Shown here piece by piece: positions 7,778 to 14,102 of a DNA stretch of 20,366 nt (position 1 is its first letter; each line of letters starts with the position of its first letter). A program made the translations under genes and the position numbers. Location: NCBI GenBank assembly GCA_934215455.1, contig CAKPZX010000031.1, forward strand, positions 1 to 20,366, given 5' to 3'. The stretch comes from an uncultured Streptococcus sp. (GTDB lineage: Bacteria > Bacillota > Bacilli > Lactobacillales > Streptococcaceae). Below the pieces are notes generated by a model. The model was not told where the DNA came from, did not search any database, and worked only from the letters and a program-made list of their open reading frames with translations.

Positions 7778-7813
7778 GAGTTGAACTCGCGTTTTGAGTT
7801 CGACTCTTTTTTT
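7778..7813 (+). terminator. Terminator after the PAP2 gene
   Basis: An 11-bp stem (7778-7788 with 7796-7806, one G-U) with a GCGTTTT loop, followed by seven T (7807-7813). Confidence 0.9.
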
Positions 7814-7821
7814 GCTATAAT
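7794..7821 (+). promoter_or_regulatory. Extended -10 promoter of the mnmL unit, inside the preceding terminator
   Basis: -10 TATAAT (7816-7821) with an extended TGC immediately before it (7813-7815) and -35-like TTGAGT at 7794-7799 (16-nt spacer). The -35 overlaps the terminator's right arm and the spacer contains its T-run. The -10 is only 7 nt from the mnmL ATG. Confidence 0.72.
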
Positions 7822-7828
7822 GAAGGGT

Positions 7829-8779
7829 ATGAAATCCTACAATACCTTGAATGATTATTATCGAACCTTATTTGGAGAAAAGACCTTTAAAGTCCCAATT
7901 GATGCAGGCTTTGATTGTCCTAATCGAGACGGAACAGTCGCCCACGGTGGCTGTACTTTTTGTACGGTCTCGGGTTCAGGAGATGCCATTGTGGCCCCAG
8001 AAGCTCCAATTCGAGAACAGTTTTACAAAGAGATTGATTTTATGCATCGGAAATGGCCAGATGTGAAGAAGTACCTGGTCTATTTTCAAAATTTTACCAA
8101 TACCCACGAGAAAGTGGAAGTCATTCGAGAGCGGTATGAACAGGCCATCAATGAACCAGGAGTGGTAGGAATCAACATTGGTACGCGTCCGGATTGTTTA
8201 CCAGATGAGACCTTGGCCTACCTAGCAGAGCTGACAGAGCGCATGCATGTGACGATTGAGTTGGGTCTTCAGACGACTTATGAAGCGACTTCTGAATTGA
8301 TCAATCGGGCCCATAGTTATGACCTCTACGTTGAAACAGTCAAGCGTATTCGCAAACAGGTTCCCAAGGCTGAGATCGTCTCCCATTTGATCAATGGCCT
8401 TCCTGGGGAGACGCATGAGATGATGGTGGAAAATGTTCGCCGTTGTGTGACTGATAATGAAATTGATGGCATCAAGTTGCACCTCTTGCATTTGATGACC
8501 AATACACGGATGCAACGGGACTATCATGAAGGACGACTTCAACTCATGAGCCAGGAGGAGTATGTCAAGGTCATCTGTGACCAGTTGGAGATCATCCCCA
8601 AACACATTGTCATCCACCGGATTACAGGGGATGCGCCACGAGATATGTTGATTGGCCCTATGTGGAGCCTCAACAAATGGGAAGTCCTAAACGCCATTGA
8701 AACTGAAATGCGTCGTCGTGGAAGTACCCAAGGATGTAAGCTAGAAGAAAAGGAGACTGCCGATGCTTCGACCACTTGA
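7829..8779 (+). CDS. mnmL: Radical SAM tRNA wobble-uridine modification enzyme MnmL (YtqA)
   Basis: This 316-aa Elp3-like radical SAM protein belongs to the YtqA/YhcC subfamily. The cluster cysteines are Cys30, Cys42 and Cys45 (DCPNRDG...GGCTFC), a CX11CX2C spacing instead of the common CX3CX2C. SAM-binding segments follow (GINIGTRPDCL, VTIELGLQT, IVSHLINGLPGET). Published work on B. subtilis and S. mutans assigns this family to the MnmC-independent route to mnm5s2U34: MnmL acts on cmnm5(s2)U and MnmM methylates the product. The start is set at the ATG at 7829. The upstream ATG at 7820 overlaps the -10, and 7781 lies in the terminator. There is no spaced ribosome binding site, so a leaderless mRNA is predicted. 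It overlaps mnmM by 17 nt. Confidence 0.92.
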   Translation: MKSYNTLNDYYRTLFGEKTFKVPIDAGFDCPNRDGTVAHGGCTFCTVSGSGDAIVAPEAPIREQFYKEIDFMHRKWPDVKKYLVYFQNFTNTHEKVEVIRERYEQAINEPGVVGINIGTRPDCLPDETLAYLAELTERMHVTIELGLQTTYEATSELINRAHSYDLYVETVKRIRKQVPKAEIVSHLINGLPGETHEMMVENVRRCVTDNEIDGIKLHLLHLMTNTRMQRDYHEGRLQLMSQEEYVKVICDQLEIIPKHIVIHRITGDAPRDMLIGPMWSLNKWEVLNAIETEMRRRGSTQGCKLEEKETADASTT

Positions 8780-9320
8780 AATGGCCCATCAATTTTTAGC
8801 AGAAGTCATCACCAAAGAAGATGTGGTGGTGGATGCGACCATGGGAAATGGACATGATACGGCCTTTTTAGCCCAACTTGCAGGCCAGGTCTATGCCTTT
8901 GATATTCAAGAGCAGGCCCTTGTAAATACCCAAGAACGATTGGAAAAGTTGGGTCTTCAACATGTCCGGTTGATTTTGGATGGCCACCAGCATGTGGACC
9001 AATATGTGGAGACCCTCAAAGCAGCTATTTTTAATCTGGGGTATCTGCCGTCTGCAGATAAATCGGTCATTACTCTTCCAGCTAGCACGATTGAAGCGAT
9101 GGAAAAAATCTGTGCTCGCCTAGAAAAAGGTGGGCGAATGGCTATTATGATCTATTATGGTCATGAGGGAGGAGACATCGAGCGTGATGCGGTGCTGGAC
9201 TTTGTTAGTCAGCTTCCTCAAAAAGACTATACAGCAACCATCTACCGGACACTGAATCAAGTGAATCAGCCACCGTTTTTGGTCATGATCGAAAAATTAG
9301 AAAGCTACCGTCATGGATAA
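8763..9320 (+). CDS. mnmM: tRNA 5-(aminomethyl)-2-thiouridine methyltransferase MnmM (YtqB)
   Basis: This 185-aa class I SAM-dependent methyltransferase was formerly annotated as a putative rRNA methylase. Motif I is VVVDATMGNGHDTAFLA (21-37), motif II YAFDIQ (about 44-49), and the family motif AIFNLGYLPSADKSVIT (88-104) provides the NLGYLP active-site segment. By family knowledge it methylates nm5(s2)U34 to mnm5(s2)U34 in tRNA Glu, Gln and Lys. The start at 8763 has AAGGAG at 8750-8755. It overlaps mnmL by 17 nt and the next gene by 8 nt, so the MnmL-MnmM pair is made together, as in other Bacilli. Confidence 0.93.
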   Translation: MLRPLEMAHQFLAEVITKEDVVVDATMGNGHDTAFLAQLAGQVYAFDIQEQALVNTQERLEKLGLQHVRLILDGHQHVDQYVETLKAAIFNLGYLPSADKSVITLPASTIEAMEKICARLEKGGRMAIMIYYGHEGGDIERDAVLDFVSQLPQKDYTATIYRTLNQVNQPPFLVMIEKLESYRHG

Positions 9321-9567
9321 AGAATATTTAAAGAATAAAATCGAAGGATTGAGACATCATTTTGTCGAATCAACCATCCACGAGCGTGCAATAGGTTTTT
9401 ATGATGAAGCTCATATGACCAAAAAGATGCTCAAAATAAAAAAGAAATTGGTTTCGCTTGAGATGGAACGGTGTCAAAAGAAGATTGAGCACAAGGATGT
9501 AACCAAGACAGACCAAAAGATTGCGGAGTTAAAACAGCAATTTGAGACCTGTTGCAAAGAACGCTAG
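9313..9567 (+). CDS. Small charged helical protein, unknown function
   Basis: The 84-aa product is Lys/Glu-rich, without a signal peptide or membrane segment. Residues about 36-80 (KKMLKIKKKLVSLEMERCQK and onward) look alpha-helical, possibly coiled coil, and two adjacent cysteines lie near the end (CCKER). I do not recognise a family. It starts inside the end of mnmM (8-nt overlap) and is followed after 12 nt by the antiporter gene, so it is genuinely embedded in the operon. The ATG at 9313 has no clear ribosome binding site of its own, in keeping with translational coupling. Codon use resembles the neighbours. Confidence 0.75.
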   Translation: MDKEYLKNKIEGLRHHFVESTIHERAIGFYDEAHMTKKMLKIKKKLVSLEMERCQKKIEHKDVTKTDQKIAELKQQFETCCKER

Positions 9568-9579
9568 GGAGGGAGTGAT

Positions 9580-11634
9580 ATGGAACTACTCCTTTATGCA
9601 GTGATCTTTTCGATGATTTTGATCGTCTCAAATGCCACCAATAAACTTGTGCCGAGCCTTCCTCTGCCCTTGATTCAAATTTTACTAGGGATTGGTTGGG
9701 CTCTCTTTGTGCCGGAAGAAAATTTTCATCTGGATACTGAGCTCTTTCTGGCCTTGGTCATTGGCCCTCTCTTATTTCGAGAAGCAGAAGAAGCAGATAT
9801 TACTTCCGTCTTAAAGCACTGGCGGATCATCCTCTATTTGATTTTCCCAGTGATTTTTATCTCCACCATTAGTTTGGGCTGGGCAGCTCACTCCTTGTGG
9901 CTGAGCCTTCCTTTAGCAGCCTGTATGGCAGTTGGGGCAGCCCTTGGGCCTACCGACTTAGTAGCCTTTGCCTCCCTGTCTGAGCGCTTTAGCTTTCCAA
10001 AGCGGGTTTCGAATATCTTAAAAGGCGAAGGGTTACTAAATGATGCCTCAGGTCTAGTTGCCTTTCGAGTGGCCTTGGCAGCTCTTGCGACCGGAAGTTT
10101 CTCTCTTGGAGAGGCAGGGATTTCCTTAGGAATCTCCATCATTGGAGGATTTGCAGTGGGGATCTTAACGGCCTTTGTGAACCGGTGGTTGCAAACCTTG
10201 CTCTTGAGTGTTCGCGCCAGTGATATTGCCAGTGAATTGTTATTAGAACTGAGTCTCCCACTGTTGACCTTCTTCCTAGCAGAAGAACTCCATGTCTCTG
10301 GTATCATTGCAGTAGTTGTGTCAGGGATCCTAAAAGCCAGTCGCTTTAAGCACATTACCCTCCTTGAAGCGCGGGTAGATACTGTGAGTCATACTGTCTG
10401 GAATACGGTCAACTTTATCTTAAATGGGTCGGTCTTTGTCATCTTAGGAATGGAATTGGAAATGATCTCCAAGCCCATCTTAAGTAGTCCCATTTACAAT
10501 AATCTTCTTTTAGTTCTTTCTGTCTTTCTGTTGACAGCCTTGCTCTTTTTGATTCGTTTTGTCATGGTTTACCTCTTTTATTGGTTCCGAACGGTTCGAC
10601 TAAAAAAATCGTTGAGAAATTATCTAAAAGATGCCTTATTGCTGACTTTTTCAGGTGTGAAGGGAACGGTTTCGATTGCGACGATTCTTTTGATTCCAAC
10701 CAAGATCGAAAAAGAATACCCTATCCTACTCTTTTTAGTGGCAGGAGTTACCCTTGTCAGCTTTATTGCTGGCTTAGTGGTACTTCCAAAATTATCAGAA
10801 GAAAAGGAAGAAACCAATGACTACCTGATGCAGATCGCGATTTTAAATGATGTCGTCATGGAATTAGAAGCAGACCTAAAGAATAGCAAGCACAAGGGTC
10901 CCTTGTACGCGGCGATTGATAACTACCATGGTCGCATAGAAAACTTGATTCTAGGCCAAGAAAACAGGCTCATTCAAAGGGACTGGGAACAGTTGAAGCT
11001 CCTGATTTTGAGTATTGAAAGTGACGGCTTGGAACAGGCTTATGAAGAAGGGAAGATTCGAGAGCGAGGCTACCGCGTCTACCAACGCTATCTTCGCAAT
11101 ATGGAGCAACGTGTCAATCGCAATCTTTCGTCTCGCTTAACTTATTACCTCTTGGTGTCTTTCCGTCTCTTGCGTTTATTAGTCCATGAGATCTTAACTT
11201 TTGGATCTGGCTTGCGAAATTGGTGGACTCGAGAGGACAGCAAGTTAGAGGCCATTGATTATGACCAGATTGCGGCCCTTTATTTGGCCAATACGGAAAT
11301 CATTATCGAAAGTTTGGAAGACCTCAAGGGGATTTATCGGAGCAGTTTGATCTCTTTCCTCCAAGAATCTCGTCTGAGAGAAACAGCTATTATTACCAGT
11401 GGGGCCTTTGTGGAGCGGGTTATTAATCGCGTGAAACCAAATAATATCGATGAAATGTTGAGAGGCTATTATTTGGAGCGTAAGATTATTTTTGAATATG
11501 AAGCGCAACACCTGATTACCGCCAAGCAAGCGCGCCGTATGCGACAAAATGTCAATGAATTAGAAAGCTATTCCCTAAGAGAAAGTGCCAATACGCTTCC
11601 ATACGATTTGATCGAGTATGCACGGAATCGATAA
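9580..11634 (+). CDS. CPA1-family cation/proton antiporter (NhaP-like)
   Basis: This 684-aa protein has an N-terminal membrane domain of roughly 410 residues with about 12 helices and a C-terminal cytoplasmic part of about 270 residues. Antiporter motifs are GPLLFREAEEAD (62-73), GAALGPTDLVAFASL (119-133) and KGEGLLNDASGLVAF (148-162). Asn154-Asp155 form the expected ion-binding ND pair. The family exchanges Na+ or K+ for H+ across the membrane. The GPTDL version replaces the more usual SPTDP. The C-terminal half is charged, helical and not assigned to a domain. The ATG at 9580 has GGGAGGG at 9568-9574. It is the last gene of the mnmL operon, with a strong terminator directly behind the stop. 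Confidence 0.88.
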   Translation: MELLLYAVIFSMILIVSNATNKLVPSLPLPLIQILLGIGWALFVPEENFHLDTELFLALVIGPLLFREAEEADITSVLKHWRIILYLIFPVIFISTISLGWAAHSLWLSLPLAACMAVGAALGPTDLVAFASLSERFSFPKRVSNILKGEGLLNDASGLVAFRVALAALATGSFSLGEAGISLGISIIGGFAVGILTAFVNRWLQTLLLSVRASDIASELLLELSLPLLTFFLAEELHVSGIIAVVVSGILKASRFKHITLLEARVDTVSHTVWNTVNFILNGSVFVILGMELEMISKPILSSPIYNNLLLVLSVFLLTALLFLIRFVMVYLFYWFRTVRLKKSLRNYLKDALLLTFSGVKGTVSIATILLIPTKIEKEYPILLFLVAGVTLVSFIAGLVVLPKLSEEKEETNDYLMQIAILNDVVMELEADLKNSKHKGPLYAAIDNYHGRIENLILGQENRLIQRDWEQLKLLILSIESDGLEQAYEEGKIRERGYRVYQRYLRNMEQRVNRNLSSRLTYYLLVSFRLLRLLVHEILTFGSGLRNWWTREDSKLEAIDYDQIAALYLANTEIIIESLEDLKGIYRSSLISFLQESRLRETAIITSGAFVERVINRVKPNNIDEMLRGYYLERKIIFEYEAQHLITAKQARRMRQNVNELESYSLRESANTLPYDLIEYARNR

Positions 11635-11638
11635 AAGT

Positions 11639-11670
11639 AAAAGTGCTAAGATGGAACTCTTAGCACTTTT
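11639..11670 (+). terminator. Terminator after the antiporter gene
   Basis: A perfect 13-bp stem (11639-11651 with 11658-11670), 6-nt loop TGGAAC, right arm ending in TTTT. It is nearly identical to a second hairpin at 11925-11955. Confidence 0.82.
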
Positions 11671-11679
11671 CAGATGGAG

Positions 11680-11847
11680 GACAAAGTTATCTTAAAAACT
11701 TTCCTTAAGTGAGTACGGACGTCAGCGAACTTCTACGAAGTTCCATGACTAATTATTGAGCCTAAGGTCTCAATAATTCCGAGTGCCTGAAACTATTAAG
11801 TTTCAGGCACTTTTCTCACGGCGGAAAGTTTCAGTAGATGATTGAAT
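11680..11847 (+). repeat. 168-bp structured repeat, copy A
   Basis: This copy aligns without a gap with copy B (15586-15753; constant offset 3906) at roughly 83 % identity over the 156-nt core. The fold is a closing stem (11696-11704 AAACTTTCC with GGAAAGTTT ending 11832) continued by GTGAG/CTCAC. Three hairpins follow: H1 (GTCA..GAACTTC/GAAGTTC..TGAC), H2 (ATTATTGAG/CTCAATAAT) and H3 (AGTGCCTGAAAC/GTTTCAGGCACT then TTTT). Single-stranded joints such as TACGGAC are invariant. No ORF lies in it. It sits between the convergent antiporter and ABC ATPase genes. The family could be a MITE- or BOX-like streptococcal repeat; it shares the word ACGTCAGCG with the pneumococcal BOX A module as I remember it. 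Confidence 0.9.
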
Positions 11848-11892
11848 AATTCTAACGAATAAATTTTTTTATTTTTATAGAATTTATTAGAT

Positions 11893-11920
11893 TTGTAGAG
11901 AAAAACTGTTTGTCTATACT
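11893..11920 (+). promoter_or_regulatory. Possible promoter just before an orphan terminator
   Basis: TTGTAG (11893-11898), a 16-nt spacer and TATACT (11915-11920). The expected start, about 11927, falls at the base of the terminator hairpin, so any transcript would be only about 30 nt. It may be a relic or chance; plus-strand candidate only. Confidence 0.3.
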
Positions 11921-11924
11921 CTCG

Positions 11925-11955
11925 AAGTGCTAAGATGGATATCTTAGCGCTTTTT
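11925..11955 (+). terminator. Second copy of the antiporter-type terminator
   Basis: An 11-bp stem (11925-11935 with 11942-11952, one G-U on the plus strand), loop TGGATA and a T-run to 11955. The minus-strand version has a C-A mismatch and no U tail, so it acts best on plus transcripts, although the nearest gene end is the minus-strand ABC ATPase. Confidence 0.7.
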
Positions 11956-11958
11956 GAT

Positions 11959-12765
11959 TTATTCATGGTCTTCTGTGCGTCTGATTTCTGGTTTGACAAA
12001 GAGTCGTTCGTCTCCTAGATCGATAAGAGAAACAGGAGTTTGGTAAAACTGGCTGAGAACATCTGGTGTTAGAATTTGATCTTTTGGTCCTTGCTCGACC
12101 ACTTGGCCATGTTTGAGTAAGAGGACATGGGTCATGTCTGTTGTAATTTCCTCGGCATGGTGGGTGACGTAGATCATGGTAGGCGCGTGATCTAGTTGTT
12201 TGATATGATGGATCTGACGGAGGAGCTTTTCTCTGGCAAAGAGATCCAATCCACTAGAAGCTTCGTCAAAAATGATCAGATCTGGCTGGTCCATGAGGCT
12301 TCGTGCAATGAGAACGGTCTGCTTTTCTCCCTGGGAGAGCTCCCGGTATTTGCGACCGATCAAAGAGCTAGCTCCAATCGAAGTCAGCATATCCCGTGCC
12401 CAGTTTAGTTCTTCCTCTCCGTATGCAGCATATAAGATACTACTCTTGTATTGACCAGTTAGGACAATTTGCTCTGTCAAAAGATGTTCTGGCAGTCTTT
12501 CTGAAATAAAGGAGCTAACGATCCCAATACGCTTACGTAACTCAGGAATACCCCCTTCTCCAAAGCGGGTTCCAAGGACCGTTACCTGGCCAGAACTAGC
12601 CCAGTATTCAGACATGAGCAGTTTGAGGAGGGTCGATTTTCCTGCTCCATTTAAGCCTAAAATCGCCCAACATTCATTTTCTTTTACTTGCCAGTTAATC
12701 TCTTTTAAAAGGGCTTTTCCATTGCGGATCAAATTGACGTCTTGTAGTTCAATCAAATTATTCAT
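11959..12765 (-). CDS. Orphan ABC transporter ATP-binding protein (ModF/YlmA-like)
   Basis: This 268-aa single ABC ATPase domain has Walker A GLNGAGKST (37-45), signature LSQGEKQ (143-149), Walker B LIIFDE (163-168) and the H-loop His202 (YVTHHAEE). All catalytic positions are intact. The sequence style (ECWAILGLNGAGKSTLL, IGIVSSFISERL) resembles the ModF/YlmA-type ATPases often annotated as molybdenum-related. No permease or binding protein is adjacent, so the partner and substrate are unknown. It may also act in a non-transport role. The ATG at 12765 has AAGGATG about 6-10 nt upstream. It is divergent from the AI-2E-family gene across a 74-bp gap containing a near-palindrome, and has no good minus-strand terminator. 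Confidence 0.88.
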   Translation of the reverse strand: MNNLIELQDVNLIRNGKALLKEINWQVKENECWAILGLNGAGKSTLLKLLMSEYWASSGQVTVLGTRFGEGGIPELRKRIGIVSSFISERLPEHLLTEQIVLTGQYKSSILYAAYGEEELNWARDMLTSIGASSLIGRKYRELSQGEKQTVLIARSLMDQPDLIIFDEASSGLDLFAREKLLRQIHHIKQLDHAPTMIYVTHHAEEITTDMTHVLLLKHGQVVEQGPKDQILTPDVLSQFYQTPVSLIDLGDERLFVKPEIRRTEDHE

Positions 12766-12795
12766 AACTTCATCCTTTTGATTAAAATCTCCTTT

Positions 12796-12820
12796 ATTCT
12801 ATCATAAAATATGGTAGAAT
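12796..12820. promoter_or_regulatory. Near-perfect palindrome over overlapping divergent -10 elements
   Basis: ATTCTATCATA and TATGGTAGAAT (12796-12806 and 12810-12820) form an inverted repeat with one mismatch and an AAA centre. Each outer end reads TAGAAT outward (plus 12815-12820; minus 12801-12796), a plausible -10 for the gene on that side. -35 boxes are weak on both strands. It could be a bidirectional promoter, an operator, or both. Confidence 0.5.
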
Positions 12821-12839
12821 AGAAAACAGGAGGTAAGGA

Positions 12840-13967
12840 ATGTTTCGAAATAGTAAATTGTTATTCTGGACATGTGAGATCTTATTATTGACGGTGATTT
12901 TCTATATTTGGAAATCAATGGGGACTTTGATTTCTCCATTTGTATCTGTTCTGAATACCATCCTCTTACCATTTTTAATTGCAGGTTTTTTATATTACAT
13001 TACCAATCCGATTGTTGAATTGTTGGAAAAACATTTAAAAATCAAGCGTGTGTTTGGGATTTTGATCACCTTAGTCCTCTTGTTTGGGATCATTGGCTTA
13101 GGGATCTTTTATCTGCTCCCTATCTTAATTAATCAGTTAACCAGCTTGATCAATTCAACTCAAGGACTTTACTGGGAAGTTCAAAGTTTGGTTCGAAAAC
13201 TCTCGACCAATCCTTTGTTCCAGAATGTGAATATCCAGTCGACGATTCAGCAGTTGAATCTCTCTTATATGGATATCCTACAAAATCTCTTGAATAGTGT
13301 GACCAACAGTTTAGGAAGTGTGGTTAACACCATTGTCAATACGGTCTTTATCTTGATCATGACCCCTGTCTTCTTGGTTTATTTCTTGGTCGATGGGAAG
13401 AAGTTATTACCGATGTTGGAGCGGACCATTTTACGCAATGACAAACTCCACATTTCAAGCCTCTTGATTAGTTTGAATGAAACGGTCTCTCGCTATATTA
13501 GTGGGATTTCGATCGATGCCTTTATCATTGGAACCCTAGCCTACATTGGCTATAGTTTTATTGGATTGAAGTACGCTTTGGTCTTTGCCATTTTTTCTGG
13601 ATTGGCCAACCTCATTCCATATGTAGGACCAACCATCGGGTTGATTCCGATGATCATCACCTATGCCTTCACAGATATGGATATGATGATCAAAGCAGTC
13701 ATTTACATGTTGATTATCCAGCAGATCGATGGGAATATTCTTTATCCGCGTATCGTTGGAGGCGTGATGAAGGTTCACCCGATTACCATTATGGTTCTCT
13801 TATTGCTCTCAAGTAATATCTACGGCATTATCGGGATGGTCGTTGCGATTCCAGTCTATTCGATTGGAAAAGAAATTGTAAAATTCTTGGTGAATCTTTA
13901 TGATAACCACCGTGCTGCTAAGGAACAGAAGAAAAAAGAAGAATTTGGTATCATTAATAAATCATAG
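12840..13967 (+). CDS. AI-2E/PerM-family membrane transport protein
   Basis: This 375-aa polytopic membrane protein belongs to the AI-2E (formerly UPF0118/PerM) family. There is a pair of N-terminal helices, a soluble extracellular-type segment rich in Asn, Gln and Ser (about 110-165: LINQLTSLINSTQ...), and a C-terminal block of helices. That block contains the family motif GLANLIPYVGPTIGLIP (about 256-272) and QQIDGNILYPRIVGG. Members export small molecules or exchange Na+/Li+ for protons; the substrate here is unknown. The ATG at 12840 has GGAGGT 6 nt upstream. It is monocistronic, and its stop codon is part of the following terminator hairpin. Confidence 0.9.
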   Translation: MFRNSKLLFWTCEILLLTVIFYIWKSMGTLISPFVSVLNTILLPFLIAGFLYYITNPIVELLEKHLKIKRVFGILITLVLLFGIIGLGIFYLLPILINQLTSLINSTQGLYWEVQSLVRKLSTNPLFQNVNIQSTIQQLNLSYMDILQNLLNSVTNSLGSVVNTIVNTVFILIMTPVFLVYFLVDGKKLLPMLERTILRNDKLHISSLLISLNETVSRYISGISIDAFIIGTLAYIGYSFIGLKYALVFAIFSGLANLIPYVGPTIGLIPMIITYAFTDMDMMIKAVIYMLIIQQIDGNILYPRIVGGVMKVHPITIMVLLLLSSNIYGIIGMVVAIPVYSIGKEIVKFLVNLYDNHRAAKEQKKKEEFGIINKS

Positions 13968-14002
13968 ACTCTAGCGCCTATATGGGCCTTAGAGTCTTTT
14001 TT
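13966..14002 (+). terminator. Terminator after the AI-2E-family gene
   Basis: The 8-bp outer stem AGACTCTA/TAGAGTCT (13966-13973 with 13990-13997) has GCC/GGC pairing inside and a T-run to 14002. The left arm includes the last two bases of the stop codon. Confidence 0.88.
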
Positions 14003-14033
14003 GTACATTTTTTTGAAAAATGCTGGAAAAAAG

Positions 14034-14062
14034 TCAACAAGTGCTATGAAATGTGTTAAAAT
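14034..14062 (+). promoter_or_regulatory. Promoter of the Mga-family regulator gene
   Basis: An extended -10 TGT-TAAAAT (14054-14062) with -35-like TCAACA (14034-14039) and a 17-nt spacer. The start would be near 14069, giving a 34-nt leader with AGGTAGGA ahead of the ATG at 14103. Confidence 0.55.
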
Positions 14063-14102
14063 ATAAGTGATTTTGAAAGAAAATATGAAAAGGTAGGAAA
14101 AG

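Noticed and set aside
9888..10355. 155-aa minus-strand frame inside the antiporter gene
   Set aside because: Composition is typical of an antisense shadow (Lys/Arg/Pro/Ser rich) and the plus-strand product has clear family motifs.
11696..11832. Group II intron domain V or small self-cleaving ribozyme within the repeat
   Set aside because: GTACGGAC recalls domain V, but the rest of that helix is missing, and no hammerhead, twister or HDV core could be matched.
11796..11999. 67-aa minus-strand frame across the repeat, the second terminator and the ABC gene end
   Set aside because: It crosses a structured repeat and two hairpins, has no ribosome binding site, and the product is low-complexity.
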